From positions 1-39,947 of the forward strand of contig NZ_BANS01000018.1 in NCBI RefSeq assembly GCF_000332995.1: a stretch of DNA of 39,947 bases. Direction: 5' to 3'. The notes under the pieces are model-generated. The model was not told the DNA's origin and did no database searches. It saw only the letters and a list, made by a program, of their open reading frames with translations. Positions 15,799-25,413 of the stretch are shown here, in pieces. Position 1 is the first letter of the stretch. Each line of letters starts with the position of its first letter. Both the position numbers and the translations under genes were made by a program. This DNA comes from Gordonia amicalis NBRC 100051 = JCM 11271. Its GTDB lineage: Bacteria > Actinomycetota > Actinomycetes > Mycobacteriales > Mycobacteriaceae.

Positions 15799-17376
15799 GT
15801 GGCCGATCTCGGTGGGGCGTTGCTGATTGGCGGGACCAGCAGTGACGCCGGTAAGAGTCTCGTCGTCGCAGGCCTGTGCCGTGCCCTGGCGCGCGACGGT
15901 GTCCGGGTCGCGCCGTTCAAGGCGCAGAACATGTCGAACAATTCCGTGGTCACCCCCGACGGTGGTGAGATCGGACGCGCCCAGGCGCTGCAGGCCTTCG
16001 CCTGTGGCCTCGAACCCTCGACGCGCTTCAATCCCGTGCTGCTGAAACCCGGCAGCGACCGACGTTCGCACGTGGTGCTGCGCGGGCGTCCCGCCGGTGA
16101 CGTCGGCGCGCGCGACTACCTGACCTGGCGGTCTCGGCTGCGTGAGGTAGTCGCCGAGGAGCTCGCCGCGCTCCGCCGCGACTTCGACATCGTTCTCTGC
16201 GAGGGCGCGGGATCGGTCGCCGAGATCAACCTCCGCGACAGCGACATCGCCAACATGGGCCTCGCCCGATCCGCACGACTCCCGGTGCTGCTGGTCACCG
16301 ACATCGATCGCGGCGGTTCCCTGGCCTCGCTGTTCGGTACCACCGCGATCCTCGAACCCGCCGATCAGGCGCTGATCGCGGGTTACGTCATCAACAAGTT
16401 CCGCGGCGACCCGACGATTCTCGAACCCGGACTACAGCAGGTCCGGGCGATCACCGGTCGTCCCACACTCGGCGTCGTGCCGTTCGCCGACGATCTCTGG
16501 CTCGACGCCGAGGACTCCCTGTCCGCACCCGTCGGGCGGCGGGTCGGCCCCCCGCTCGAGCCGGCTCGTTCACGCGCGCGGCTCCGCGTCGCCGCGATCC
16601 GGTTGCCGCGGATCTCGAACTCCACCGATGTCGAGGCGCTCGCCTGCGAACCCGGCGTCGACGTCACCTGGGTCGACGACCCGGGTAGCGTCGCTGCGGC
16701 GGACCTGGTGGTGATCCCCGGTACCCGTGCCACGGTCGCCGACCTGACCTGGATGCGCGATCGCGGGATCGCCGACGCGGTCACCGACCGCGCGGCACGA
16801 GGTGCCCCGACCATCGCCGTCTGCGGCGGCTTCCAGATGCTGGCCCGCACCATCGACGACGCGATCGAATCCGGCCGTGGCCGCGTCGACGGACTCGGCG
16901 TGTTCGACCTCGACATCGCCTTCGCGGCCGACAAGACGTTGCGGCAGGTCACCGGCACCGGCGGCGGGGGAGAGGCCATCGGCGGCTACGAGATCCATCA
17001 CGGCCGCGTGGTCGGGTCGCGGGAGGACACCTGGATCGTCGACGACGTCGCCGGGCCGGAGGGGGCCGTGCGAGGTGCCGTTCGTGGGACGCACTGGCAC
17101 GGACTGCTGGCCAATGACGCATTCCGCCGCCGGCTGCTCACCGAGGTGGCCGGCGAAGCCGGGGTCGCAGACTTCCGGGTCGCCGGGGACACCGAGGTCG
17201 AGGCGATCCGACGACGTCAGGTCGACACGATGGCGGATCTGGTGAGCGAGCACCTCGACCTCGACGCGGTGATGCATCTCATAGCGAACGGACCCCCGGC
17301 CTCGGCGCCGGTCATCCGCCACCAACTCGACGACCGCACCGGCCGGTCCCAGACGCTATCGTGGCCCAATGACTGA
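15799..17376 (+). CDS. cobQ: Adenosylcobyric acid synthase CobQ
   Basis: Glutamine-dependent amidotransferase that amidates side chains b, d, e and g of adenosylcobyrinic acid a,c-diamide. About 525 residues. The N-terminal ATP-binding domain has the P-loop variant [65 protein letters not shown] and VINKFRGD. The C-terminal class-I GATase domain has AVCGGFQML with nucleophile C342 and GYEIHHGRV with the catalytic histidine. In M. tuberculosis the cobQ homologue lies elsewhere, so its position here is a local difference. Stop overlaps the next gene by 8 bp. Confidence 0.94.
   Translation: MADLGGALLIGGTSSDAGKSLVVAGLCRALARDGVRVAPFKAQNMSNNSVVTPDGGEIGRAQALQAFACGLEPSTRFNPVLLKPGSDRRSHVVLRGRPAGDVGARDYLTWRSRLREVVAEELAALRRDFDIVLCEGAGSVAEINLRDSDIANMGLARSARLPVLLVTDIDRGGSLASLFGTTAILEPADQALIAGYVINKFRGDPTILEPGLQQVRAITGRPTLGVVPFADDLWLDAEDSLSAPVGRRVGPPLEPARSRARLRVAAIRLPRISNSTDVEALACEPGVDVTWVDDPGSVAAADLVVIPGTRATVADLTWMRDRGIADAVTDRAARGAPTIAVCGGFQMLARTIDDAIESGRGRVDGLGVFDLDIAFAADKTLRQVTGTGGGGEAIGGYEIHHGRVVGSREDTWIVDDVAGPEGAVRGAVRGTHWHGLLANDAFRRRLLTEVAGEAGVADFRVAGDTEVEAIRRRQVDTMADLVSEHLDLDAVMHLIANGPPASAPVIRHQLDDRTGRSQTLSWPND
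17357..17362 (+). promoter_or_regulatory. -10 element inside the cobQ 3' end for the alpha/beta hydrolase gene
   Basis: TATCGT ends 6 nt before ATG 17369, within the last codons of cobQ. It suggests an independent leaderless transcript for the hydrolase in addition to read-through. Confidence 0.35.
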
Positions 17377-18193
17377 AGATCAGCGTCAGGTGACCGTCAA
17401 CGGCCTCACCTTCGACGTCCGGATCGGGGGCCCGGATCAGGGCCCCTGGGTCCTGCTGCTTCACGGATTCCCGGTCAACGGAACCTGCTACGACGCGGTG
17501 CTTCCCCGACTCCACGAATCGGGTCTGCGCACGCTGGTCCTGAACCAGCGCGGTTACAGCCCGGGCGCGCGACCGCCGGCCGTCGAGGACTATCACCTCA
17601 GCCATCTGGTGTCCGACGTCATCGGGGTGCTCGACGAACTGAAGGTCGGATACGCGATCCTCGTGGGACACGACTGGGGCGGCATCGTCGCGTGGCATCT
17701 GGCCGGCAAGTACCCCGACCGATTCACCGGGCTCGTGGTCGCGAGCACCGGCCACCCTTCGGCGATGCGGGACGCACTCGCGGCGAGCGATCAGCGCGAA
17801 CGATCCTCGTACATCCTCGATTTCGTCGCCGATGGCGCCGAGGAGAAGCTGCTCGCCGACGACGGCGCGAAGCTGCGGGCCGCCGGTGTGACCGCCGACG
17901 AACTCGCCCCGTTGCGTGAACCGGGCGCGCTGACAGCTGCGCTGAACTGGTACCGGGCCAACTTCGTCGGCGACATCAAGGGGACCATGGCGTGCCCGCC
18001 GGTGGAGATCCCGACGACCCTGCTCTGGAGCGACGCCGACCCCGCGCTCGGCCGGGAGCAGGCGCAGGGCAGCGGCCGATACGCCTACTCCGACTTCCGG
18101 TTCTGCGAACTCGCCGGCGTCGACCACTGGATCCCGCAGAACGCCCCCGCGGCCCTCGCCAGCGAGATCGCCCTGCGGTCGACGGTGTTCTAG
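17369..18193 (+). CDS. Alpha/beta hydrolase, epoxide-hydrolase-like
   Basis: 274 residues. Oxyanion motif HGFP (32-35) and nucleophile elbow GHDWGG with D102 as nucleophile, which points to the epoxide hydrolase/haloalkane dehalogenase branch rather than Ser esterases. A late Asp in WSDADPAL and the His in GVDHWIPQ complete a plausible Asp-Asp-His triad; RGYSPGARP is typical of epoxide hydrolases. The substrate cannot be told from sequence. It overlaps the cobQ stop by 8 bp, and its TAG stop overlaps the complementary TAG stop of the convergent mtr gene (CTAG). Confidence 0.85.
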   Translation: MTEDQRQVTVNGLTFDVRIGGPDQGPWVLLLHGFPVNGTCYDAVLPRLHESGLRTLVLNQRGYSPGARPPAVEDYHLSHLVSDVIGVLDELKVGYAILVGHDWGGIVAWHLAGKYPDRFTGLVVASTGHPSAMRDALAASDQRERSSYILDFVADGAEEKLLADDGAKLRAAGVTADELAPLREPGALTAALNWYRANFVGDIKGTMACPPVEIPTTLLWSDADPALGREQAQGSGRYAYSDFRFCELAGVDHWIPQNAPAALASEIALRSTVF

Positions 18194-19587
18194 ATCTCCA
18201 GGCCGAGGAGCGCGTTCTCGAGGACCTCGGGCATCGCCGGGTGAATCCAGTACTGGCCCTTGGCGACCTCGAGCGCGGTCTGGCCGAAGGACATCGCCTG
18301 GATGACGGGCTGGATCACGGTCGGTGCCTGCGGGCCGAGGATGTGCGCGCCGAGGATCTTGCCGGTGCCGCGTTCGGCGATCACCTTGCAGAACCCGGTG
18401 GTGTCCTCCATCGCCCAGCCGTAGGCGACGTCGCCGTAGGCCTGGACCTTCACCGTGATGTCGTACCCGGCGTCGCGTGCCTCGTCCTCGGTCAGGCCGA
18501 CCGAAGCGATCTGCGGGTGCGTGAAGACGGCCGCGGGGACGAATCGATGGTCGAACTCGATGAGATCGTCGGCGTCCCACCCCTTCAGCAGGTTGGCCTG
18601 CACCACCCGCTCCTCGTGGTTGGCGACGTGCTTGAGCTGATACGGCGAGCTGACGTCGCCGAGCGTCCAGACCCCGCGCGCGGCGGTGCGGCCGTGGGCG
18701 TCGCAGCGCACGCGACCCTCCTCGTCGAGTTCGACGCCGATCGAGGACAGATTGAGGCGGTCGCCGTTGGGCTTTCGGCCGGTCGCGACGAGCAGGACGT
18801 CGGCCTCCAGCTGGGCCCCGTCCGAGAGCTGTAGGCGTACGCCGCCGTCGGGCAGGTTCTCCGCACCGGAGATCCCGGCGTGGAGGTGGACGTCCCACTT
18901 GTCCTTGGCCACCTGCGTGAAGCGGTTGGAGATGTCGGCATCCTGCTTGCGCAGCAGGGCGGGTCCGCGGGCGATGATCGACACCTTGGCTCCGAGCGCA
19001 CCGAAGACGTGCGCGAATTCGGCTGCGATGTAACCGCTTCCGACGATGATCAGCCGCTCGGGCAGCTCCGGGAGCCGCATGACGTCGTTGTTGGTGTAGT
19101 ACTTCACGCCGGAGTCGGCGATGACCGGCGGGATGACCGGCCGTGAACCGGCGGCCAGGACGACCTCGCGAGCGAGAACCGTCGCGCCGTCCGCGGTGAC
19201 GAGACGGTAGCGGCCGTCCTCGTCACGGCCGTCGAACTCCACGTGCGAGCTGTAGACGGTGATGTTCTCGCAACGGTCGACGCGATACTCCTTGCCGCCC
19301 TCGGAGATCGGGTCGATCCGCCCGAAGACACGCTCGACGATGCCGGGCCAGTCCACCGAGTCGACCTTGGCGTGCACGCCGAGCCGCGCGCCCTGCGTGG
19401 CGACCTCGGCGACCTCGGCCGCGTAGACGAACATCTTGGTCGGGATGCATCCGACATTGAGGCAGGTGCCGCCGTAGACCCCCTCCTCGAAGATGGCGAT
19501 CGTCGTGTCGGCGTAGCGCTCGTCGGGGATGGAGTTGCCGCTGCCGGAGCCGATGATGGCCAGGTCGACGACCTGCGTGGCGGTCAT
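18190..19587 (-). CDS. mtr: Mycothione reductase
   Basis: FAD/NADPH-dependent disulfide reductase that recycles oxidised mycothiol, the actinobacterial glutathione analogue. 465 residues. It has the N-terminal FAD motif IIGSGSGNS, the redox-active disulfide [13 protein letters not shown] (C42, C47), a central NAD(P)H-binding [13 protein letters not shown], and the C-terminal [17 protein letters not shown] containing the active-site His-Glu dyad of the partner subunit. Domain order and C-terminus match M. tuberculosis Mtr (Rv2855). Its ATG overlaps the stop of the upstream hydrolase gene (ATGA, 19584-19587), the same pair as Rv2854-Rv2855. Confidence 0.95.
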   Translation of the reverse strand: MTATQVVDLAIIGSGSGNSIPDERYADTTIAIFEEGVYGGTCLNVGCIPTKMFVYAAEVAEVATQGARLGVHAKVDSVDWPGIVERVFGRIDPISEGGKEYRVDRCENITVYSSHVEFDGRDEDGRYRLVTADGATVLAREVVLAAGSRPVIPPVIADSGVKYYTNNDVMRLPELPERLIIVGSGYIAAEFAHVFGALGAKVSIIARGPALLRKQDADISNRFTQVAKDKWDVHLHAGISGAENLPDGGVRLQLSDGAQLEADVLLVATGRKPNGDRLNLSSIGVELDEEGRVRCDAHGRTAARGVWTLGDVSSPYQLKHVANHEERVVQANLLKGWDADDLIEFDHRFVPAAVFTHPQIASVGLTEDEARDAGYDITVKVQAYGDVAYGWAMEDTTGFCKVIAERGTGKILGAHILGPQAPTVIQPVIQAMSFGQTALEVAKGQYWIHPAMPEVLENALLGLEI

Positions 19588-20660
19588 AGGATGCTCTCTT
19601 TTCTGGTGGGTTCCGATGCGTCGGTGCCGGAAGAGTCGGTGGCCGGACGGATGGTGTGCGTCAGCCAGGTGTCGACCTCGCGATAGGCCTGTTCACGTGC
19701 GTGCGTCACGGAGAGGAAAACATCGTGGCGGGCGTCGAGGATGGGGACCGTCGACACGCGTCCCCCGAGGCATCCGCTCCAGCGGGCGATCTGCCGGACG
19801 TCGAGGACGGCGTCGGCGCGATCGGTGGACGCCGAATAGGTCTTCGCGAAATGTGTCTTGTCCGAACGTAATACGAGCGTCGGTGTGCCGACGTCGATAC
19901 CGTGATGCAGGTGACGCTGCCCGCTGCGGACCGCGTCGAGAAAACCGAAGGTGACGGGGAAGCCGCCCATCGGCTTGAGGGCGAGGTCGTAGGTCCACTC
20001 GCCGTACGCACTCTCGTGGAGACTCTCGCCATATGCAGAGGACAGCTCCTGCGGGATCACCCGGGTCGGGGACACCGCGGCGATCGCCTTGATGAGCATC
20101 GTCACCGGCAGCGTCCGCAGCACGGCATCACCCTGGAGATCGAACCACGGTGAGTTGAGCAGCAGGCCGTCGACGAGGGCGTGGCGGTCCGGGTTCTGCT
20201 CACGCAACCGGTCCAGCCACAGCGCGGTGATCAGGCCACCCGTCGAATGTCCGGCGATGATCATGCGGGTGTCCGCACCGACCTCCTCGGCGATCAGCGC
20301 CAGTGCGAGGCCGAGCTCCTCGTCGTAGCGGGCGAGATCCGTGGTGAAGTGGGCGGTGTGGTGCGCCTCCCGCGACCGTCCGCATTTGCGCAGGTCGATC
20401 GCATAGAACGCATAGCCGCGGTCGGTGAAGAAATCGGCCAGCGGCTCATGGAAGAAGTAGTCGGTGAAGCCGTGGACATAGAGCACCGCGCCGGCCACGG
20501 GGCGGTGACCCGCGATCCGCGCACCCGCCTCGGCACGGCGGATCAGGGTCGCGGTGACGGGGGACTCCCCGTCCGGATCGTCGCCCAGCGGGATCGTGCG
20601 GAGTTGGTAGTGGTCCAGGAAGCGGTCGGGTTGCCAGCCGGTGCCTGTGGATACGCTCAC
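19584..20660 (-). CDS. Serine alpha/beta hydrolase in the mtr operon (Rv2854-like)
   Basis: 358 residues, Hydrolase_4/lysophospholipase-like. [10 protein letters not shown] supplies the oxyanion region, [11 protein letters not shown] is a conserved strand-loop, and GHSTGG carries nucleophile S139. The His in [11 protein letters not shown] probably completes the triad. The C-terminal extension is polar. Adjacent and translationally coupled to mtr, so a role in thiol or lipid stress metabolism is possible but not shown. GTG start at 20660; TAAGCT on the minus strand (20668-20673) lies 7 nt upstream. Confidence 0.87.
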   Translation of the reverse strand: MSVSTGTGWQPDRFLDHYQLRTIPLGDDPDGESPVTATLIRRAEAGARIAGHRPVAGAVLYVHGFTDYFFHEPLADFFTDRGYAFYAIDLRKCGRSREAHHTAHFTTDLARYDEELGLALALIAEEVGADTRMIIAGHSTGGLITALWLDRLREQNPDRHALVDGLLLNSPWFDLQGDAVLRTLPVTMLIKAIAAVSPTRVIPQELSSAYGESLHESAYGEWTYDLALKPMGGFPVTFGFLDAVRSGQRHLHHGIDVGTPTLVLRSDKTHFAKTYSASTDRADAVLDVRQIARWSGCLGGRVSTVPILDARHDVFLSVTHAREQAYREVDTWLTHTIRPATDSSGTDASEPTRKESIL

Positions 20661-20667
20661 AGCAGCC

Positions 20668-20673
20668 AGCTTA
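20668..20673 (-). promoter_or_regulatory. -10 element of the hydrolase-mtr operon
   Basis: TAAGCT on the minus strand ends 7 nt before GTG 20660; leaderless spacing, no Shine-Dalgarno. Confidence 0.4.
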
Positions 20674-20737
20674 GTGACCTGCCCGCGGGTCCATGGGGCC
20701 GTCGGGGTGTCGCGGATACCACAGTTGAGCAGCTCGA

Positions 20738-20768
20738 TTCTGTGACAGAACGTGCCATGCTGGACAAT
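20738..20768 (+). promoter_or_regulatory. mqo promoter with a perfect inverted repeat over the -35
   Basis: TTCTGT-G-ACAGAA (20738-20750) is a perfect 13-nt inverted repeat. GACAAT (20763-20768) is a plausible -10 for mqo; 17 bp upstream of it the -35 position (20740-20745) falls inside the repeat. A protein bound there should block or modulate transcription. Regulator unknown. Confidence 0.4.
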
Positions 20769-20810
20769 GGCCGATGAAAAGATCGTTGATCAGCTTGAAG
20801 TGGAGTCCAG

Positions 20811-22337
20811 GTGTCGAAAACGGTGATCAAGACCGATGTGGCGTTGGTGGGTGCGGGCATCATGAGTGCCACCCTGGGAGCGCTGCTCCGGCAGCTGCAG
20901 CCCGATTGGTCGATCAGCCTGTTCGAACGGCTCGACGCGGCCGCCGCGGAGAGCAGCGACCCGTGGAACAACGCCGGTACCGGGCACTCGGCGCTCTGCG
21001 AGCTCAACTACACCCCCAAGACCGCCGACGGCGACGTCGACATCACCAAGGCGCTCAACATCAACGAGCAGTTCCAGGTGTCGCGCCAGTTCTGGGCACA
21101 TGCTGTCGACAACGGCATCCTGGGTGATCCCTCGGAGTTCATCAACCCGATCCCGCATGTCGCCTTCACCCACGGCGAAGCCGGCGTGAAGTACCTGCGC
21201 AAGCGCTACGACAACCTCGCCGGCCAGACCCTGTTCGAGGGCATGGAGTTCATCGACGACCCCGCCGAGTTCACCAAGCGTCTCCCGCTGATGTCGGCCG
21301 GTCGCGACTTCTCCGACCCGGTCGCGCTGAACTGGTTCGACCAGGGCACCGACGTCGACTTCGGTGCGCTCACCCAGCAGCTGCTCAACTACGTCGCGCA
21401 GGGTGCCGACATCTACTTCGGTCACTCGGTGACCAACCTCTCGAAGCAGTCCGACGGCAGCTGGATCGTCAAGGTCCGCAACGGTCGCACCGGAGACACC
21501 CTGAAGGTCCACGCGAAGTTCGTCTTCGTCGGTGCCGGCGGCGGTGCGCTCCACCTGCTGCAGAAGTCGGGCATCAAGGAGGCCAAGGGCTTCGGCGGCT
21601 TCCCGGTGTCGGGTGAGTTCTTCCGCTGCACCAACCCCGAACTGATCGGCGAGCACCAGGCCAAGGTCTACGGTCAGGCCGCCGTCGGTGCGCCGCCGAT
21701 GTCGGTGCCCCACCTCGACACGCGCGTCATCAACCACAAGCCGGGTCTGCTGTTCGGCCCGTACGCCGGTTGGTCGCCCAAGTTCCTCAAGTCCGGCAAG
21801 ATCACCGACCTCCCCGCCTCGATCAAGCCCGGCAACCTGCTGCCGATGGTGTCGATCGCGCCGCAGGAGTTCGGTCTGCTCAAGTATCTCATCGGCGAGC
21901 TCGCCGCGAACAAGGCCGATCGCGTCAACACGCTGTCGGAGTTCGTGCCGCGCGCGCTCGGCGCGGATTGGGAACTCATCACCGCCGGCCAGCGTGTCCA
22001 GGTGATCCGCAAGACGGGTGTCGGGGGCAAGCTCGAGTTCGGTACGGCCGTCGTGACCTCCGAGGACGGCACCATGTCCGGCCTGCTCGGTGCGTCCCCC
22101 GGCGCCTCGACCGCGGTCCCGGCGATGTTGTCGGTGCTCGAGAAGTGCTTCCCGGCCGAGTACGCCGGCTGGTCGTCGAAGCTGACCGAGCTCATCCCGT
22201 CGTTCGGCCAGAAGCTCAATGGCAACCGTGACCTGTACCGACAGGTGTGGGACTGGACCAACAAGTCGCTGCGGCTGACCGGTCGTGACGCGAGCACCGT
22301 GGAGACCGACGCGCTCGCCCCCGCCACCGCGGGGTGA
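20811..22337 (+). CDS. mqo: Malate:quinone oxidoreductase
   Basis: FAD-dependent, membrane-associated TCA-cycle enzyme passing electrons from malate to the quinone pool. 508 residues, the family length. N-terminal FAD motif [17 protein letters not shown] (10-26), [23 protein letters not shown] and the C-terminal [12 protein letters not shown] are diagnostic. GTG start with GTGGAG about 10 nt upstream. Orthologue of Rv2852c by position between the mtr operon and the GNAT-chelatase-cobO-cobB run. Confidence 0.96.
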   Translation: MSKTVIKTDVALVGAGIMSATLGALLRQLQPDWSISLFERLDAAAAESSDPWNNAGTGHSALCELNYTPKTADGDVDITKALNINEQFQVSRQFWAHAVDNGILGDPSEFINPIPHVAFTHGEAGVKYLRKRYDNLAGQTLFEGMEFIDDPAEFTKRLPLMSAGRDFSDPVALNWFDQGTDVDFGALTQQLLNYVAQGADIYFGHSVTNLSKQSDGSWIVKVRNGRTGDTLKVHAKFVFVGAGGGALHLLQKSGIKEAKGFGGFPVSGEFFRCTNPELIGEHQAKVYGQAAVGAPPMSVPHLDTRVINHKPGLLFGPYAGWSPKFLKSGKITDLPASIKPGNLLPMVSIAPQEFGLLKYLIGELAANKADRVNTLSEFVPRALGADWELITAGQRVQVIRKTGVGGKLEFGTAVVTSEDGTMSGLLGASPGASTAVPAMLSVLEKCFPAEYAGWSSKLTELIPSFGQKLNGNRDLYRQVWDWTNKSLRLTGRDASTVETDALAPATAG

Positions 22338-22369
22338 TCCGCGGCGGTCATCTGTGCTAACCACGACAC

Positions 22370-22861
22370 ATGAGCCCGCAACCGCAGGAACATCAGCGAC
22401 CACAGGTACATCGCAGTACGGCTGCCGACATCGACGCGGCGACGCTGTACCGGATCCTGAGGCTTCGGGTCGACGTCTTCGTCGTGGAGCAGGCCTGTCC
22501 GTACCCGGAACTCGACGGGCGTGACCTGGAGCCGACGACCCGCCAGTTCTGGATCACCGACAGCGGTGACGGTGACGTCGTGCTCGCGACCCTGCGTCTC
22601 CTCGACGAGCCGCCGGGTGCCGACGGCGGGCCCGTGTACCGGATCGGCCGTGCCTGTACGGATCGGGCTCATCGTGGCCGCGGTCTGGTCGCCCGACTTC
22701 TGACGGCCGCGCTGGACGAGGTCGGCGAGCACCCCTGCCGGATCGAGGCGCAGGCCTATCTGACCGAGATGTACGGAAAGTTCGGATTCGTCGTCGACGG
22801 CGACGAATACCTCGAAGACGGGATCCCACACGTGTCGATGCTCCGCCCCGGTTCGCGATGA
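22370..22861 (+). CDS. GNAT acetyltransferase, ElaA-like (Rv2851c-like)
   Basis: 163 residues. The ElaA-type signature LRVDVFVVEQACPYPELDGRD is split here around residues 33-53. It is followed by a GNAT core (YRIGRACTDRAHRGRGLVARLL, acetyl-CoA loop R-x-x-x-R-G-R-G-L) and the terminal YGKFGFVVDGDEYLEDGIPH. Acceptor unknown. Its stop overlaps the chelatase start (ATGA, 22858-22861), so it heads the chelatase-cobO-cobB operon, as in M. tuberculosis. Confidence 0.9.
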   Translation: MSPQPQEHQRPQVHRSTAADIDAATLYRILRLRVDVFVVEQACPYPELDGRDLEPTTRQFWITDSGDGDVVLATLRLLDEPPGADGGPVYRIGRACTDRAHRGRGLVARLLTAALDEVGEHPCRIEAQAYLTEMYGKFGFVVDGDEYLEDGIPHVSMLRPGSR

Positions 22862-24771
22862 GCGCGACCTCCGAGCAGACCCCGGTTCCGGTCCGCTACC
22901 CGTTCAGTGCGGTCGTCGGGCAGGACCGGCTCAAGCTCGCCCTCATCCTGTCCGCGATCTCACCGGGCATCGGCGGCGTGCTCATCCGCGGCGAGAAGGG
23001 GACCGCCAAGTCGACGATCGTGCGCGGGCTCGGACCGTTGATCGGTGGCGACGACGGGTCGGGACGCGTCGTCGAACTGCCGATCGGGGCCACCGAGGAC
23101 CGCGTGATCGGTTCACTCGACCTGACCTCCGTGCTGCGCGACGGCCGCGCGGAGTTCACCCCGGGACTTCTCGCCCGGGCGCACCGGGGCGTCCTCTACA
23201 TCGACGAGGTCAACCTGCTCGCCGATCATCTCGTCGACGTCCTGCTCGACGCCGCGGCCAGCGGACGCGTGACCATCGAGCGGGACGGAGTCTCCCATAC
23301 GCAGGCAGCAGATTTCGTGCTCGTCGGCACGATGAACCCGGAAGAGGGAGAGCTGCGCCCGCAGCTGCTCGACCGCTTCGGTCTCGCGGTCGACGTCGCG
23401 GCCGGCAAGGACCTCGACGAACGAGTCGAAGTCGTCCGGCGGCGGATGGCGTTCGACGCCGACCCGGCCGGGTTCGCGGCGGAACACCTCGCCACCGAAC
23501 ACGAACTCGCACAGCGCATCGACGAGGCCCGCCGAGCGGTGGGCGGGGTCGAGGTCCCGACGCGCGAGCTGCGCCGGATCGCGGGCATCTGCGCGCACCT
23601 CGACGTCGACGGGCTCCGCGGCGACATCGTCGTGGCGCGGACCGCCGCTGCACACGCGGCCTGGCGCGGGGCGACCACGGTGTCCGAGGAAGACGTGCGG
23701 GCCGCGGTCGAACTCGCCCTGCCGCACCGCAGGCGCCGCAACCCGTTCGACGAATCCGGCCTGTCCACCGACCAGCTCGACGACGCGATGTCGGCCGGTC
23801 AGGACGCCGCCGGTCCCGAATCCCCCGAACCTCCCGACGACGACCCGACCCCGCCCGGCGGCCCGGACGGTGGCGCGGCCGCGCCGGGTGATACTTCGGA
23901 AACCTCTGAGGCGCAATCGGATTCAGAGACACAATCGCAACCGGTGCCGGGGCCGGCCTTCGGTGCCGCGCCGAAGGCGACGGGGCGTCGCGTACGCGCA
24001 CTCCGCGTCTCCGGGGTGGGGGACGGAGACCCGGGACGCCGGTCGAAGGCGCGCAGCCGGCGCGGCCACACCACCCACGCGGTCGACTTCGAGGGCGGCC
24101 GGCCGGTGCACCTGTTCGCCACTGTGCTCGCCGCGGCGGGCCGCGCAGATGCCACCGCGGCGGGGCGTGCCGAACGCACTGCGCTCCGGATCGCCGCGAG
24201 TGACCTGCGCACCGCCGAACGCGTCGGACAGGAGGCGAATCTCGTTGTCTTCGTGGTGGACCTGAGCGGTTCGATGACCGCCCGGCGTCGGCTCACCGCG
24301 GTCGCGGAGCTGTGCGTGGAGATGCTGCGGGATTCCTACACGCGTCGCGACCGGGTCGCCGTCGTCGTCGCCCGCGGCGGTTCCGCGACACTGGCCGTGC
24401 CGCCCACCAAGTCGGTGGACATCGCGGTCCGCCGCCTCGCCGAGATCCGTACCGGCGGCCGTACGCCGCTGGCCGAGGGATTGACGCTGGCCGGTGACGT
24501 CGTCGAACGCTGCCGGCGCACCGAGCCGAACCGGCGGCCGCTCCTGGTGGTCCTCACCGACGGCCGGGCCACGTCGGGCCGGGACGCGCCCGCACGCGCG
24601 CGGCTTGCGGCGTCGGTGATCCGACGCCGCGGGATCGAGTCGGTGGTCGTCGACTGCGAGCAGGGGATGGTGCGACTCGGTCTCGCCGCCGATCTCGCCG
24701 GACACCTCGGCGCCGAGGTGCTGACCATGGACGAGCTGTCCGCGACCGCGCTGACCCGCGGCGCGGCCTGA
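22858..24771 (+). CDS. Mg/Co-chelatase-like fused AAA+ and von Willebrand A protein (Rv2850c-like)
   Basis: 637 residues combining BchI-like and BchD-like parts. AAA+ domain: Walker A RGEKGTAKST (44-53), Walker B GVLYIDEVNLL, sensor LVGTMNPEEGELRPQLLDRF. After the lid there is an acidic and proline-rich linker (about 300-370). The C-terminal VWA domain has the MIDAS motif D-L-S-G-S (near residue 468) with LVVLTDGRAT later. It probably supplies the ATPase/adaptor subunits for cobalt insertion in aerobic cobalamin synthesis, since it sits directly before cobO and cobB; no CobN is in the window. Confidence 0.92.
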   Translation: MSATSEQTPVPVRYPFSAVVGQDRLKLALILSAISPGIGGVLIRGEKGTAKSTIVRGLGPLIGGDDGSGRVVELPIGATEDRVIGSLDLTSVLRDGRAEFTPGLLARAHRGVLYIDEVNLLADHLVDVLLDAAASGRVTIERDGVSHTQAADFVLVGTMNPEEGELRPQLLDRFGLAVDVAAGKDLDERVEVVRRRMAFDADPAGFAAEHLATEHELAQRIDEARRAVGGVEVPTRELRRIAGICAHLDVDGLRGDIVVARTAAAHAAWRGATTVSEEDVRAAVELALPHRRRRNPFDESGLSTDQLDDAMSAGQDAAGPESPEPPDDDPTPPGGPDGGAAAPGDTSETSEAQSDSETQSQPVPGPAFGAAPKATGRRVRALRVSGVGDGDPGRRSKARSRRGHTTHAVDFEGGRPVHLFATVLAAAGRADATAAGRAERTALRIAASDLRTAERVGQEANLVVFVVDLSGSMTARRRLTAVAELCVEMLRDSYTRRDRVAVVVARGGSATLAVPPTKSVDIAVRRLAEIRTGGRTPLAEGLTLAGDVVERCRRTEPNRRPLLVVLTDGRATSGRDAPARARLAASVIRRRGIESVVVDCEQGMVRLGLAADLAGHLGAEVLTMDELSATALTRGAA

Positions 24772-24795
24772 GTCCGCCGAAGAAGGAGACAACCA

Positions 24796-25413
24796 GTGCC
24801 CCAGGGGGTTCCCGCGTCGGTTCCCGACGACGGTCTGACCACGCGCCAGCGCCGTAACCAGCCGGTTCTCGCCGTCCACACCGGAGGCGGGAAGGGAAAG
24901 TCCACCGCCGCGTTCGGGATGGCGATGCGCGCCTGGAACGCCGGGATGCGGGTCGCCGTCTTCCAGTTCGTCAAGAGTGCCAAGTGGAAGGTCGGGGAGG
25001 AGTCGGCGTTGCTGACCCTCGGGCAGTGCCACACCGACACCGGCGTGGGCGGCCCGGTCGAGTGGCACAAGATGGGCCAGGGCTGGTCGTGGTTGCGGGC
25101 CAACACCGAGCACGCCGACGACCACGCCGCCGCGGCGCGAGCCGGCTGGGCCGAGATCGCCCGTCGGCTCGACGCCGGCGAACACGACTTCTACGTCCTG
25201 GACGAGTTCACCTACCCGCTCGACTGGGGTTGGGTCGACACCGACGAGGTCATCGAGACCCTCGCCCGCCGCCCCGGGCGTCAGCACGTCGTCATCACCG
25301 GCCGACGCGCGCCGCAGAAGCTGATCGACGCCGCGGACCTCGTGACCGAGATGCGCAAGATCGCCCACCCGATGGATGCCGGCCGCAAGGGTCAGAAGGG
25401 CATCGAGTGGTAG
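24796..25413 (+). CDS. cobO: Cob(I)yrinic acid a,c-diamide adenosyltransferase CobO
   Basis: CobA/CobO/BtuR-family ATP:corrinoid adenosyltransferase, 205 residues. P-loop HTGGGKGKSTAAFG (28-41), VFQFVKSAKWKVGEE, TEHADDHAAAARAGW, Walker-B-like YVLDEFTYPLDWGW and VVITGRRAPQKLIDAADLVTEM are all conserved. GTG start (24796) behind GAAGGAGA. It forms the Co-C bond with the 5'-deoxyadenosyl group of ATP before CobQ acts. Its stop overlaps the cobB GTG by 7 bp. Confidence 0.96.
   Translation: MPQGVPASVPDDGLTTRQRRNQPVLAVHTGGGKGKSTAAFGMAMRAWNAGMRVAVFQFVKSAKWKVGEESALLTLGQCHTDTGVGGPVEWHKMGQGWSWLRANTEHADDHAAAARAGWAEIARRLDAGEHDFYVLDEFTYPLDWGWVDTDEVIETLARRPGRQHVVITGRRAPQKLIDAADLVTEMRKIAHPMDAGRKGQKGIEW

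Noticed and set aside
15655..15800. Cobalamin riboswitch upstream of cobQ
   Set aside because: The gap to the kinase gene is too short and shows no B12-box-like conserved core; likewise none was seen before the GNAT-chelatase-cobO-cobB run.
20767..20826. 19-codon upstream frame (starting [14 protein letters not shown]) overlapping the mqo start
   Set aside because: Its ATG overlaps the presumed -10 GACAAT (20763-20768), so the transcript should begin downstream of it.
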